The notes beneath the pieces are model-generated. The model saw nothing but the letters and a program-made list of their open reading frames with translations, was not told where the DNA came from and did no database searches. Positions 39,501 to 44,719 of a DNA stretch of 64,000 bases are shown piece after piece. The position numbers were made by a program, and so were the translations under genes. Location of the stretch: contig NW_027437432.1 of the NCBI RefSeq assembly GCF_964204645.1, forward strand, positions 149,653-213,652, read 5' to 3'. The number at the start of each line of letters is the position of its first letter. Within the stretch, counting starts at the first letter, position 1. Source of the stretch: Tubulanus polymorphus. Taxonomy: Eukaryota; Nemertea; Palaeonemertea; Tubulaniformes; Tubulanidae.

Positions 39501-40568
39501 TCGCCCTGATGAGAATATACTTGACCCGGGCAATCGGACAAGTGCTTAGATCGCACCCCGAATATACGAGAGAAATCCGCAATTCATTGAAAAGTGTAAA
39601 TATTTGAGCATCAGTGATGATGGTTCATAGTCTTTGGCTGAAACGTTGCTCAAACGCTTTAACGAATTTCTCTTGAAAACTAATATAAAATTTACAACAA
39701 AAATTAATATAGCCAAAAATTCACTTCGAAAAATGAAATAAAGGAATATTAAATTCACTGCGACACTCACCTGACACGCGTTGTATAATATTTGATGTTC
39801 ATATTTTTTAACTCCGAGAATATTTTGAAACATTTCGTACAATTGTTCTTTACTGAGTATTAATTCCGATGCAGCTGTCGACATGCGTTGAGGTTGTTTC
39901 CTCGGATCCTCCTCGCCGCGGTAAATCTGATCGAATTTCGCCATCCATGAACTCAACACCGTCTCCTTACTCAAACCGTCGATCTCCGGTAAACTGCGAA
40001 CGCGTTTTTCAATGTTATTTTTGAAAACTTCTCTGAAATCGTTCGCGGAACAACCTCCGCTGCGAACCATGTTCGCGACTCGGTCGCTTTTTAGAAACAC
40101 CTCGTAATAACTCTGAACGGCGTTAGTGAAAGCTTCATCGGCGACGATATTCGTTTCTCCGTTTAAAAACGCGTGGAAACGATCTTTAATCGTTTGTAAT
40201 TGTTGTTTATTGACTTTAGTTTGGCGTCGCGCCATATCGGTCGGCTGTTTGGCGTTAAACGGGTACGCGATACATCGCATTACAAACACGTATAACTGTA
40301 ATCTACGCCTTCTTTCCTCTTCCTCCTTCTCTATACGCTCGAGATCCTCCTTCTCCTTCTCGCTGATGAGTGACGGACTCGGACTCGACGGACGAACGCT
40401 ATTCGATCGAGAATGAATAACTCCTCCGCTGACACTCAGATTATCTCCGCTAGCCGACAGACTCCTCTGATCAGTACTCGGTAAACTCAACACATCCGAA
40501 TTATTCTCATCCTCTAACGTATCATTCTCCGACTCCTCCTCGCTCGACGATGGATCAATCATCTTCAC
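679..40568 (-). CDS. CADPS: CADPS / CAPS (UNC-31) calcium-dependent secretion activator, 21 exons, 3' end outside window
   Basis: CAPS proteins prime dense-core vesicles for calcium-triggered exocytosis at the plasma membrane through a C2 domain, a phosphoinositide-binding PH domain and a MUN-like region that engages SNAREs (family knowledge). Coding exons read on the minus strand: 40568-39771, 37834-37754, 34453-34400, 32012-31849, 31082-31038, 28708-28631, 24836-24743, 24344-24223, 18269-18021, 17828-17653, 16927-16733, 16555-16419, 15514-15327, 13111-13010, 12738-12675, 9952-9829, 7961-7855, 3180-3024, 2672-2531, 2357-2202, 829-679. Every junction is AG/GT with compatible phase and the total is 3,384 nt (1,128 codons). 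Start chosen because [11 protein letters not shown] matches the conserved CAPS N-terminus. Vertebrate CAPS is about 1,350 aa, so roughly the last 250 residues lie before position 1. Intron 13 contains an antisense homeobox gene. CADPS2 is a vertebrate paralogue; a single invertebrate orthologue is expected. Confidence 0.97.
930..1212. repeat. Short tandem repeats upstream of CADPS exon 21
   Basis: About 930-1010 holds three copies of a 34-36-bp unit with aaccaatcagattgcagg. About 1110-1212 holds seven or eight copies of the 15-bp unit cactgtaccccgata. Confidence 0.88.
2411..2540. repeat. 40-bp tandem repeat containing the CADPS exon 19 donor
   Basis: On the minus strand the real exon 19 end AGCCACAAGG|gtaagacca is followed by three more copies of AGCCACAAGG, each again adjoining a gtaagacca-type donor or its remnant, spaced by GC-rich filler. 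Confidence 0.9.
2735..2905. repeat. About 85-bp tandem duplication in the CADPS intron between exons 18 and 19
   Basis: Two and a half diverged copies of a unit with caccaggtgtcactagtgt, cagtaggac and aattccacttat. Confidence 0.85.
3223..3235 (+). promoter_or_regulatory. CTCF-type motif
   Basis: CCACCAGGGGGCG, a full match to the conserved CTCF core, 43 bp upstream of CADPS exon 18. Function is inferred from motif alone. Confidence 0.4.
3897..4190 (-). mobile_element. tRNA-derived composite repeat (SINE-like), copy A
   Basis: On the minus strand: repeated accacacctgactggtcac, then a tRNA-like block with ctcagtggtctagtggttag (A-box region) and B-box GGTTCAAATCCCGC, then a tail with ctagggttagggttatgg and ccattttggttgcaag. 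It matches copy B at 25995-26340 over all three parts. No coding capacity, so non-autonomous. Confidence 0.8.
4383..4466. repeat. 16-bp tandem repeat, 5 copies
   Basis: Perfect copies of caggattcagaaccag. Confidence 0.95.
4500..6280. other. AT-rich intron sequence, no gene seen
   Basis: Unique-looking AT-rich DNA inside the CADPS intron between exons 17 and 18. A short GA run is at 5575-5593. Near 5826-5895 is a phrase (ggtccgggctgtagattgat) resembling one at 63115-63135, a minor dispersed repeat. A 75-codon open frame at 6023-6250 has no recognisable features. Confidence 0.7.
6285..6543. repeat. ATT and CAG trinucleotide tracts
   Basis: An ATT/AAT tract at 6295-6325 and an almost pure GCA/CAG tract at 6496-6543 (about 16 triplets with one cgg interruption). 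Both are intronic. Confidence 0.93.
6940..7800. repeat. 23-bp GC-rich minisatellite
   Basis: About 37 units of the type gtgacccgtggatgttggcg. It lies downstream of CADPS exon 17 (in transcript sense) and creates long spurious open frames of almost 300 codons in three minus-strand frames, because three 23-bp units make 23 codons. Confidence 0.95.
7855..16555 (-). CDS. CADPS: CADPS exons 12-17: post-PH region and start of the MUN-like domain
   Basis: Exons 16555-16419, 15514-15327, 13111-13010, 12738-12675, 9952-9829 and 7961-7855, residues about 686-926. Diagnostic blocks are [19 protein letters not shown] and [12 protein letters not shown], then [20 protein letters not shown] and [18 protein letters not shown], then [14 protein letters not shown], then [20 protein letters not shown], then [20 protein letters not shown], then [20 protein letters not shown], then [19 protein letters not shown]. 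Between EYAKIE and [12 protein letters not shown] the protein has the short form of the variable linker, like vertebrate CADPS2. Exon 13 is the one whose acceptor is amplified into a 63-bp minisatellite. Confidence 0.96.
8095..8153. repeat. 20-bp tandem repeat
   Basis: Four copies of ctggtatagtgagttaaac near CADPS exon 17. Confidence 0.88.
8423..9103. repeat. 33-bp G-rich minisatellite
   Basis: About 20 units combining gggggaggggagttctgtaa with taaccggtattga. Strongly purine-skewed, with runs of five or six G that could form G-quadruplexes on the plus strand. Confidence 0.95.
9435..9605. repeat. About 20-bp repeat of cagttccacagtt phrases
   Basis: Eight imperfect units (agttccacagttctggaccc and variants). 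Similar cagttccacagtt phrases occur at 24490-24690, 45050-45130 and 63940-64000, so this is a dispersed family. Confidence 0.85.
9960..11080. other. AT-rich intron sequence between CADPS exons 15 and 16
   Basis: No exon or clear repeat apart from a short cactcactgacac run near 10735-10790. I see no coding signal. Confidence 0.65.
11085..11375 (+). mobile_element. SINE-like repeat with conserved central domain
   Basis: Contains ctcctcgggcaagacactta followed by tcctcattgcctctctccac and ccaggagttaatgggtaacg. A very similar phrase recurs in SINE families of many marine invertebrates (recalled, not searched). No open reading frame. Intron between CADPS exons 15 and 16. Confidence 0.6.
11380..12670. 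other. AT-rich intron sequence between CADPS exons 15 and 16
   Basis: Unique AT-rich sequence with a TA run near 12300 and a ten-base G run near 12481. No coding signal seen. Confidence 0.65.
13714..13797 (+). promoter_or_regulatory. Core promoter of the nested TALE homeobox gene
   Basis: A TATA-like ATAAATAC lies at 13759-13766 and a perfect initiator TCAGTC at 13790-13795, giving a predicted start at A13792. The TATA-like element is then about 33 to 26 nt upstream and the 5' UTR is 46 nt. A CCAAT box lies at 13714-13718, about 75 nt upstream. Spacing is what a TATA/Inr promoter requires. A caution is that the same accaatcagattg phrase recurs at 930-1010 as part of a dispersed repeat. Confidence 0.6.
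13838..14773 (+). CDS. Intronless TALE-class homeobox protein, candidate spiralian TALE (SPILE-type)
   Basis: An uninterrupted 311-aa protein. A TALE homeodomain occupies about residues 234-296: basic [17 protein letters not shown] helix 1, the TALE loop insertion [26 protein letters not shown] and NKRNR. Spacing from the first-helix Phe to the recognition-helix Trp equals that of PBX/MEIS proteins (63-residue class), and WF, Asn51 and Arg53 are intact. Position 50 is Ser, unlike PBX (Gly) or MEIS/IRX/TGIF. The N-terminus is acidic (ECE-rich, duplicated GLASNP), and a predicted helical region around residues 140-220 resembles no MEIS or PBC domain that I can recognise. The start codon sits in aacaacATGGCC. 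The gene lies antisense within CADPS intron 13. Divergent, intronless TALE genes expressed in early cleavage are known from spiralians (SPILE genes); membership is inference, TALE class is firm. Confidence 0.9.
   Translation: MAAASPKFIEDCEEFLADFLETVNSPEYHHGDEQHEGDYSFDSAICGDGWSTPENIYEEENVSANSSGYHGNTSDDSTEEVSSVNCDIISGLASNPGLASNPVFHELQKTLLADCLPGQQPISLLRSLHAAPPIDVNIRHRALEIKMEMLKIHAFDKISELQNIYKYQRATLEADRYHDLMTSDSEQNKQLIQSYYDGLIHKVMHRISQSLELLEETFNIGKKRDRDEEEESNDSKRRRTFTKMATNILERWYTLHAGHPYPSIDELNALSDATGVTLKQVRRWFSNKRNRANYQKNSRIVSRYPNLAPFL
14960..14965 (+). terminator. Poly(A) signal of the TALE homeobox gene
   Basis: AATAAA 187 nt after the stop codon, the first canonical signal downstream. The 3' UTR begins with a duplicated gtgattgtcattgattgtgg phrase. 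Confidence 0.6.
15490..16205. repeat. 63-bp minisatellite carrying the CADPS exon 13 acceptor, about 12 copies
   Basis: The array overlaps the first bases of CADPS exon 13 and extends into the upstream intron. On the minus strand each unit has an AT-rich tract, TTTGTAG, the exon-identical GGATGGTTTAGTCCCGGTCA and G, then GTCCGG. Because 63 is divisible by three, a 230-codon minus-strand frame stays open across it; that frame is an artefact and differs from the CADPS frame. Confidence 0.95.
16733..17828 (-). CDS. CADPS: CADPS exons 10-11 (17828-17653, 16927-16733): PH domain
   Basis: Residues about 562-685. Exon 10 encodes [20 protein letters not shown], then the [16 protein letters not shown] strand region and [13 protein letters not shown]. 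Exon 11 encodes [15 protein letters not shown], then [20 protein letters not shown] and QSHKPIPP. The basic KKWKKR cluster and the closing helix with LWVQAV are typical of the PIP2-binding CAPS PH domain. The acceptor and first 26 nt of exon 10 recur in tandem copies in the upstream intron. The intron between the two exons contains a foldback repeat (17270-17625). Confidence 0.97.
17270..17625. mobile_element. Foldback (inverted-repeat) element with tRNA-like arms
   Basis: Arms of about 80 bp at 17280-17365 and 17530-17615 are inverted copies containing catcctccctcggcaggga, gattcgaacctgatgaca and gccacactagaccg. The loop is about 170 bp. A short related inverted pair lies at 31148-31230. Located between CADPS exons 10 and 11. 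Confidence 0.75.
17800..17985. repeat. 54-bp tandem repeat containing the CADPS exon 10 acceptor, 3 copies plus a partial
   Basis: Intronic copies retain TTTCGCAG followed by about 26 nt of exon 10 start. They differ from the exon at one base (CGCTATGG against CGCAATGG on the minus strand). Confidence 0.93.
18021..24836 (-). CDS. CADPS: CADPS exons 7-9 (24836-24743, 24344-24223, 18269-18021): C2 domain
   Basis: Residues about 407-561. Exon 7 carries a serine/acidic linker and the start of the C2 fold ([10 protein letters not shown]). Exon 8 gives [20 protein letters not shown] and [20 protein letters not shown]. Exon 9 gives [37 protein letters not shown] and [16 protein letters not shown]. 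This is the CAPS C2 domain, which mediates membrane and self-association in known family members. The intron between exons 8 and 9 holds the 5-kb 69-bp satellite and a 60-bp array. Confidence 0.96.
18400..23358. repeat. 69-bp satellite array, about 72 copies, with higher-order pattern
   Basis: A nearly 5-kb array in the intron between CADPS exons 8 and 9, with core units containing ggtaacccctgaat and ggatagagagatctgacc. A variant with tctgtgctac recurs at 18805, 19426, 19909, 20254, 20737, 21220, 21772, 22669 and 23152. All spacings are exact multiples of 69, and four of the eight are 483 (7 units). Confidence 0.97.
23948..24176. repeat. 60-bp tandem repeat, about 3.7 copies
   Basis: Units contain ccaactcagatatcactctc and gacttgagcggagtctactg. 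It lies about 50 bp downstream of CADPS exon 8 in transcript sense, and copies do not contain exon sequence. Confidence 0.93.
25488..25803. repeat. 30-bp minisatellite, about 11 copies
   Basis: Nearly identical units made of gggctcatttacgggcctag plus atcatcatct. Only one copy shows a base change (gggcac), so amplification is probably recent. Confidence 0.95.
25995..26340 (+). mobile_element. tRNA-derived composite repeat (SINE-like), copy B
   Basis: Same three-part structure as copy A: accacacctgactggtcac repeats, tRNA-like block with GTGGTCTAGTGGTTAGG and GGTTCAAATCCCGG, then a telomere-like tail with several GGGTTAGGGTT runs and ccattttggttgcaag. The tRNA-like part lacks a convincing acceptor stem, so it is not called as a tRNA gene. 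Confidence 0.8.
27278..27742. repeat. 30-bp minisatellite with YY1-like motif, about 15-16 copies
   Basis: Unit ctaaagatggctgcaatggc plus agacagcaca. Each copy carries AAGATGGCTGC, close to the YY1 consensus. CADPS intron. Confidence 0.95.
28631..31082 (-). CDS. CADPS: CADPS exons 5 and 6 (31082-31038, 28708-28631): insert before the C2 domain
   Basis: Two small exons of 45 and 78 nt, both phase 2 at each end. They encode [15 protein letters not shown], then [20 protein letters not shown] and LSEHIKR. Acceptors (TTTTAG, ATTCAG) and donors (GTAAAA, GTATTT) are acceptable. I do not recognise this roughly 41-residue segment in vertebrate CAPS, where the QKLKR block leads almost directly into the linker before C2. 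Because both exons are phase-symmetric, either or both could be skipped without a frameshift. The segment may be an invertebrate-specific or alternatively spliced insert. Confidence 0.72.
29005..29860. repeat. 34-37-bp C-rich minisatellite, about 24 copies
   Basis: Units combine ctcatagatgtgacccc with actcccccttaccctc, with and without an extra cact. Plus strand C-rich. Confidence 0.95.
30085..30553. repeat. 27-bp palindrome-rich minisatellite, about 17 copies
   Basis: Units of tatccggataccgaatac followed by accacactg, where tatccggata and tattcggataccgaata are self-complementary. Single-strand hairpins are expected. Confidence 0.94.
31148..31230. mobile_element. Short inverted-repeat relative of the 17270 foldback element
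   Basis: catcctccctcggcagggat with tcaaacctgatgacatc is mirrored by a gtttgaatccttgctgaggg block ending gaggatggg. This gives a roughly 80-bp hairpin with little loop. CADPS intron between exons 4 and 5. Confidence 0.7.
31257..31570. repeat. Two short arrays in the CADPS intron between exons 4 and 5
   Basis: 31257-31340 has 33-bp units with agtatctagatatctgtgat. 31420-31570 has C/T-rich units of the type cctccctgcgtcactccctt. Confidence 0.9.
31849..32012 (-). CDS. CADPS: CADPS exon 4
   Basis: A 164-nt exon starting in phase 0 and ending in phase 2. It encodes [20 protein letters not shown] and continues through [18 protein letters not shown] to SIQKLKRYN, one of the most conserved CAPS blocks before the C2 domain. 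Acceptor TTTCAG, donor GTAGGG. Confidence 0.95.
32013..34399. other. AT-rich intron sequence between CADPS exons 3 and 4
   Basis: Contains a two-copy duplication (about 32755-32880: cgaacaaac, tccccttgctt, atatcaaat) and an ATA tract at 34190-34216. Short open frames (for example 33153-33353 and 33398-33613 minus) have no splice support or recognisable homology. Confidence 0.65.
34400..34453 (-). CDS. CADPS: CADPS exon 3: probable cassette exon, 18 aa
   Basis: A 54-nt exon, phase 0 at both ends, with acceptor TTGTAG and donor GTAAAA, encoding [18 protein letters not shown]. It lies between the conserved EEMAK and TRRFPKFV segments. Vertebrate CAPS has no counterpart here, and skipping it gives a seamless match ([13 protein letters not shown]). 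That makes it a likely alternatively spliced or lineage-specific insert. The splice signals and open frame are visible; use of the exon is inferred. Confidence 0.7.
34705..35342. repeat. 48-bp purine-rich array followed by 15-bp GC-rich array
   Basis: 34705-35040 has seven units based on gcagaggaggaggatgatga with tacgtatgactc. 35094-35342 has units of the type gggcacgggcacgac. Two adjacent, unrelated arrays in the CADPS intron between exons 2 and 3. Confidence 0.93.
35780..36580. repeat. 26-bp minisatellite, about 31 copies
   Basis: Unit agactgaccaatagctgtc plus tatgacc. Contains a CCAAT pentamer in each copy. A GA microsatellite follows at 36620-36668. Confidence 0.95.
36670..37753. other. 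Intron sequence between CADPS exons 2 and 3
   Basis: AT-rich with poly-T (37213-37226) and a C-rich run near 37485-37510. No exon seen. Confidence 0.65.
37754..37834 (-). CDS. CADPS: CADPS exon 2
   Basis: An 81-nt phase-0 exon encoding [19 protein letters not shown] followed by MHCEEMAK, residues 267-293, matching the conserved CAPS segment after LYNACQ. Its acceptor and first 18 nt are duplicated three more times in a tandem array just upstream in the intron (37835-37975). Confidence 0.93.
37820..37975. repeat. 43-bp tandem repeat containing the CADPS exon 2 acceptor, 4 copies
   Basis: The first copy is the real exon 2 start. Three further copies in the intron keep the minus-strand acceptor (TTTGTAG) and the next 18 exon nucleotides TTGGATAATGCTGATGAA. 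Confidence 0.93.
38285..38735. repeat. 23-bp minisatellite, about 19 copies
   Basis: Unit tttagggagaactttgacct plus cag, with a frequent T/A variant (actttg or actatg). CADPS intron 1. Confidence 0.94.
39299..39551. mobile_element. MITE-like element with 15-16-bp terminal inverted repeats
   Basis: Left end caGGGTCCGATCTAAG and right end CTTAGATCGCACCCcg are inverted repeats with one or two mismatches, flanked on both sides by AATATA, a possible target-site duplication. The roughly 250-bp interior repeats cttgcccgggg-type phrases. No transposase. It sits in CADPS intron 1. Confidence 0.7.
39771..40568 (-). CDS. CADPS: CADPS exon 1: N-terminal acidic region and conserved CAPS N-domain
   Basis: Encodes residues 1-266. 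An acidic Ser/Glu stretch ([15 protein letters not shown]) is followed by a charged helix ([20 protein letters not shown]) and the highly conserved CAPS block with [47 protein letters not shown] and [18 protein letters not shown]. The exon ends at ...LYNACQ with donor GTGAGT at 39770 downward. A possible acceptor at 40632-40633 suggests this exon begins near 40631 with a 5' UTR and that a separate non-coding first exon lies upstream. The reading frame stays open past the donor to about 39546, but that extension is intron. Confidence 0.97.
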
Positions 40569-40879
40569 TCGCTTAGTTACACTCCCTAGTTACCAACAAT
40601 CACCGGTGAATGTCATACTCCTTCAATTCACCTGAAAAACAATATGAGCATTACGTAAATTACAATGAGAAAAACAGTTCTCAATCCAGGGGAATGCCGG
40701 GCGCCCCCTATAGGTGACCCCACCGCACCGCAGAGTACCCTGGCATACTGCTAACCCACTATAACTCCACAAACAGAACTTACTAAACCAGTATCAAGGC
40801 AGAAAACATGATTGATGGAATTATTGAGCAGATTTGAAACCGAACGACTATGAGTGAGTGGGTGCCGTGATATGTAAGC

Positions 40880-40930
40880 CAGCAGCAGCAGCAGCAGGGG
40901 CAGCAGCAGCAGCAGCAGCAGCAGCAGGGG
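40880..40930. repeat. Interrupted CAG/CTG repeat upstream of CADPS
   Basis: Runs of agc interrupted twice by agggg, about 310 bp upstream of the CADPS start codon. It lies in the 5' flank or a first UTR exon and reads as CTG on the CADPS sense strand. Confidence 0.92.
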
Positions 40931-41284
40931 CTCAGAGATCAGGAGGAACGTGAACTGCGCGATGAATCGGACACAAGTCGAAACGAGGAGGAGTAGAGAA
41001 TTAATGAATGAAATTTACAATAGTAGTCTGTGTAAAAACAGTTAAAGGAGTGACTGCTGATACAGGCTAAAGATACGGGTCAGTGACGGGTTTTAAACTA
41101 TTAAACCACACATAAACCTGTTCTTACTGTAGAGAGTAGGGTTAACGCAGCCGTTTCACGGGTAAATCCGGTTTAATTAAGCCGTCTTTTAAATCCTCCG
41201 ATTCCACAATCCTTCATTGATTTTGTTTACGGAAGTGAATTCACTGACAGCTAATGACGTCACGAGCACCTGTTCAACCACATT

Positions 41285-41690
41285 CGGAATGAGCCGAGTA
41301 TTTCCGAAGCAACCCTAACCCTAGTTCGGCAGAATTCGGAATTAGCCGAGCATCGCCGAAGCTAACCCTAACCCTAGTTCGGCAGAATTCGGAATTAGCC
41401 GAACATTGCCGAAGCTAACCCTAACCTTGTTCGGCAGAATTCGGAATGAGCCGAACATTGCCGAAGCTAACCCTAACCCTAGTTCGGCAGAATTCGGAAT
41501 GAGCCGAGCATCACCGAAGCTAACCCTAACCCTAGTTCGGCAGAATTCGGAATAAACCGTACATTGCCGAAGCTAACCCTAACCCTAGTTCGGCAGATGT
41601 CGGAATAAGCCGAACGTTTCCGATTCATCGGCGAATTCGGAATGAGCCGAGCATCGCCGACGATTGCCGAAGCTCCTTGGTACACAGATA
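41285..41690. repeat. About 52-bp repeat with telomere-like motif between CADPS and KMT2E
   Basis: Seven to eight units with gctaaccctaaccctag followed by ttcggcagaattcggaat and gagccgaacattgccgaa. Each unit contains up to two copies of the animal telomere hexamer complement CCCTAA. Confidence 0.92.
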
Positions 41691-41949
41691 TTGTAAACCC
41701 CGTTAATGGCTGCTGTAATGGAGGACGCGACGAAGGAATTATTTGTGAATAAAACTCTGCTATTTTCACGGCGTAATGCGGATTATTGGGAGCGATTACG
41801 ATATGATATTTATACCGGGTGTAAATTTAGATCGGTTTATTAATCGAACAATCAGTAATTATTGCGTTAATTAACCGTCAACCACAGAAACACCAGCGTC
41901 TAAATTCGTAAACAAAAACGCTTCAAAAACTCAACCGACTTCTCGCGAC

Positions 41950-42080
41950 GGTCGCAGTGTTTGTTAGTGATTGATTGATTCAGTGATTTAGAGAGGAACT
42001 GTTGTGTTTGTGTGTGAGCTGGATTCAGATCTCAGCTGCTGCTGCTGCTGCTGTTATCTCTGTCTCCTAACTCTCAGCAG
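41950..42080 (+). other. KMT2E: KMT2E non-coding first exon (start approximate)
   Basis: A strong donor CAG|GTGAGT lies at 42080/42081. The preceding sequence contains a CTG run (42035-42052) and stop codons in the relevant frames. The next exon carries the first plausible start codon, so this is taken as a 5' UTR exon. Its 5' limit cannot be fixed from sequence. Confidence 0.55.
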
Positions 42081-42554
42081 GTGAGTACACTAATAACAAC
42101 AACATAGTGAATTGAATTGATATTGAACTTAACACAACAGAAAAATGTCGGGACAAAAAACCTGGCCCATCCCCTCGGCCTCCTCCCTGACTCTCCTCCC
42201 TCCCCCTATACAAGTACTAGCTCTCCCCATCCCCCAGTGCTGGTCGCTGAATTATATTGTGAGATTGTGCAGGTTCCGTTGATAGAGGAGATACTGACCA
42301 CTCTCCACTGACGAGCAGTCGTTGAGTCTAAGGCTCTGAGACTGAAGAGAGAGGGTTTGACAGTAACCCTGATACCAGTGAGTGTTAGTGTCACGGTCTG
42401 TTTTTATCTGAAACTGAATCCAGCTGAGCCAGAAATGTATCATTAATGGTTGTATTCAATAAGAGGACCTTTTTTGGCTTTTAAAATGTGTTCTTAAACC
42501 CAATTAGCAGCAGACATCATGAATATGAGGTTTTTATTCAGTAGAATATGATAT

Positions 42555-42680
42555 TAAGAAACAGACAGCAATGACAGTCTCTAAAACAGACAGCAATGAC
42601 AGCGTTTATGACATCAATGACAGTTTTTATGACAGCAATGACAGTCTCTAAAACAGACAGCAATGACAGTGTTTATGACA
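42555..42680. repeat. gacagcaatgacagt tandem repeat
   Basis: Six imperfect units of tatgacagcaatgacagt or taaaacagacagcaatgaca in KMT2E intron 1. Confidence 0.85.
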
Positions 42681-43069
42681 GCATCATCTGTCAAACGATT
42701 GCCAAAGTTTATATCAATAACCATTCTTAAGATAAAGCGTTGAATATCCAGATCTCAGTTTGTCTGAATTCGGGGTTTATTATTTGAGGGGCCGCGTAAT
42801 TGTTTTTTAGGAAACAATTTGGTTCAATCGTCAATAATTCTGGATTATATAAATTGATTGAGGTTTTAGATCCGTGCGTTGTTGTATGATGAACTAATGA
42901 ACTAATGCTGATAAATGTTTTTAAACATTCTCCTGAAACTGGTGTCCTAGATATATAATTAATATCGTCCGGGATCAATGTGTTTGTTTTTATTGTCACA
43001 GCTGTGTTTTCAATTCAATGCAAGGATCGCTGTACCGTAGGCCCCTATACTGTCACAGCTTTACCAGCT

Positions 43070-43280
43070 CTCTCTTTCTGTCTCTCTCTCTCTTTCTGTC
43101 TCTCTCTCCTGCTCTCTCTGTCTCTCTCTTTCTGTCTCTCTCTCCTGCTCTCTCTCTCCAGCTCTCTCTCTCCTGCTCTCTCTCCCCAGCTCTCTCTCCC
43201 CTCTCTCTCTCCCCTCTCTCTCCCCTCTCTCCCCCCTCTCTCCCCCTCTCTCCCCCTCTCTCTCCCTCTCTCTCTCTAGC
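43070..43280. repeat. CT-rich microsatellite in KMT2E intron 1
   Basis: Alternating ctctctctctc runs and tctgtctctctctc. Open frames across it on both strands are artefacts. Confidence 0.95.
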
Positions 43281-44328
43281 TCTCACCAGTTCTATTCAGC
43301 TCTCCAATCAATACTTACTTATTTACACACAGTCTAGAAATATTGAATTTCGTTTAACTGTGATTCATTGCTGTAAAAAATTCTTTGTTTTGGTTCTGTG
43401 AGTAATAACTGCTTGTATTGAAATATAGTAGCAAAAACCTTAAATGTTTTACAGCCCAAACTTATCGAATCAATAATGTTTGTTTTGGAGTTTAATTGAG
43501 GGTCATGTAATTGTTTTAACTGTGGTGACTATTGCGCTGCAGTTCTTCACACTAATACATATCAGTAATCGCTGATTGTCTTGCTATTCATAACATTCGA
43601 GATTCATTGAATTTGTTCTACTTTATTTCTATAGATAAAAATTTCCAGTAATTCTAGGAATATAATAACAATCCGTAGCACTCGTTCAGCAGGGTCTCTG
43701 TGCAGCTAGCGCCATTACCAATCATATTGCTGTCTGTTCTACAGTTAGACAACTTGTCATTTGCAAGCAGCAGCAGCGGCAGTAGCAGCTATTTTGCTGC
43801 TATGTTTTTCTCTGGCGGGTCGAGTAGCATAATAATAAATGCACCTCACTCGCTCAGCAGCAGAGACCAACTAGCTCCACATCTCGTCGTTACCATGGTT
43901 ACGCGGGCTGCTGGTATGTTTTGATAGCGGGTATGAATGGATTGTATACAGTACACGGATAAAATCAATATTATCCAGCAATAGCAGTAGCTCCCCTTCC
44001 CCTCTGCTCCCCTCTCCCCTTCGCTCCCCTCCTCCCCAGTATTCATCCATTAGTTTGATTATAATGGAATTGTCATAGATACAGTAATCACTGAAACAGT
44101 GTTAGAGTCTCTCACAAAAATATCATTATGTATATCATACAAATATCGAATGGTTTATTTTTAGAGCCATTATCCTGCGCTTAGATTTGAAATAACAACC
44201 GTCGCTATTGTTGTCACGTTATGGATTCGATTTAATTTCAGGGTCAAGGTCATTGGTAGTCGAATGCGATGCCTATAACGCTCGGAGTAATTGATCTCCA
44301 TGGTTACCCATAACTACCGACCGCAACA

Positions 44329-44719
44329 ATGATGAACGTTACGATATCATCTGCGCAACAGCAGTCTGATTCGTGTGATTACCACCAGGTGGCATGGCAG
44401 GCATCGTAAGTATCTGCGCTATGAGTTTTCACTTACAGTTCACTATTGTTTTATAACCCACTGAGTTAAAGAGATAAACAGTGACACAGTCACCGCTGAG
44501 ATTTAACACAAGTCTAGTATCAAGTAACAATGTTAAATGCTGTACTTTAACTGGGGGCCTAGACAGTTCAGTGTGTGTGTCTAATGTATTTAATGTATTT
44601 ATTTCAGATCTCGAGCTTCCTCCAATTACATGAATCTAAATAACGATGATGTCTATTACCCACCTCCGAAACAACCTACTCACGTTACTTATCCTGGTTG
44701 CTATGGGTTACCATACCAG
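44329..44719 (+). CDS. KMT2E: KMT2E coding exons 1-2: N-terminus
   Basis: Exons 44329-44405 (within an exon beginning at 44242) and 44608-44719, residues 1-63. Two in-frame ATGs open the frame (MMNVTISS). The segment ends at [10 protein letters not shown], directly before DHNYG, matching the vertebrate arrangement GLPY-DHNYG. Donors are GTAAGT and GTGAGA. In the second exon the frame reads through into the intron, but the exact homology junction fixes the donor at 44720. Confidence 0.9.

Larger units (their letters stand above)
40632..42080. promoter_or_regulatory. Divergent CADPS / KMT2E upstream region
   Basis: About 1.4 kb separates the presumed first exons of CADPS (minus) and KMT2E (plus). 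It holds an interrupted CAG/CTG tract at 40880-40930, a 52-bp minisatellite at 41285-41690 with telomere-like motifs, and unique sequence near 41700-42000. No TATA box is evident. Shared control of the two genes is possible but not shown. Confidence 0.5.
42081..44241 (+). other. KMT2E: KMT2E intron 1
   Basis: Bounded by donor GTGAGT at 42081 and an acceptor at 44240-44241 (ttaatttcag). Apart from the repeats listed it appears non-coding; the open frame at 43700-43924 has no family features. Confidence 0.7.

Noticed and set aside
41285-41690. True telomere or chromosome end
   Set aside because: CCCTAA units are limited to one or two per 52-bp repeat and are flanked by genes on both sides.
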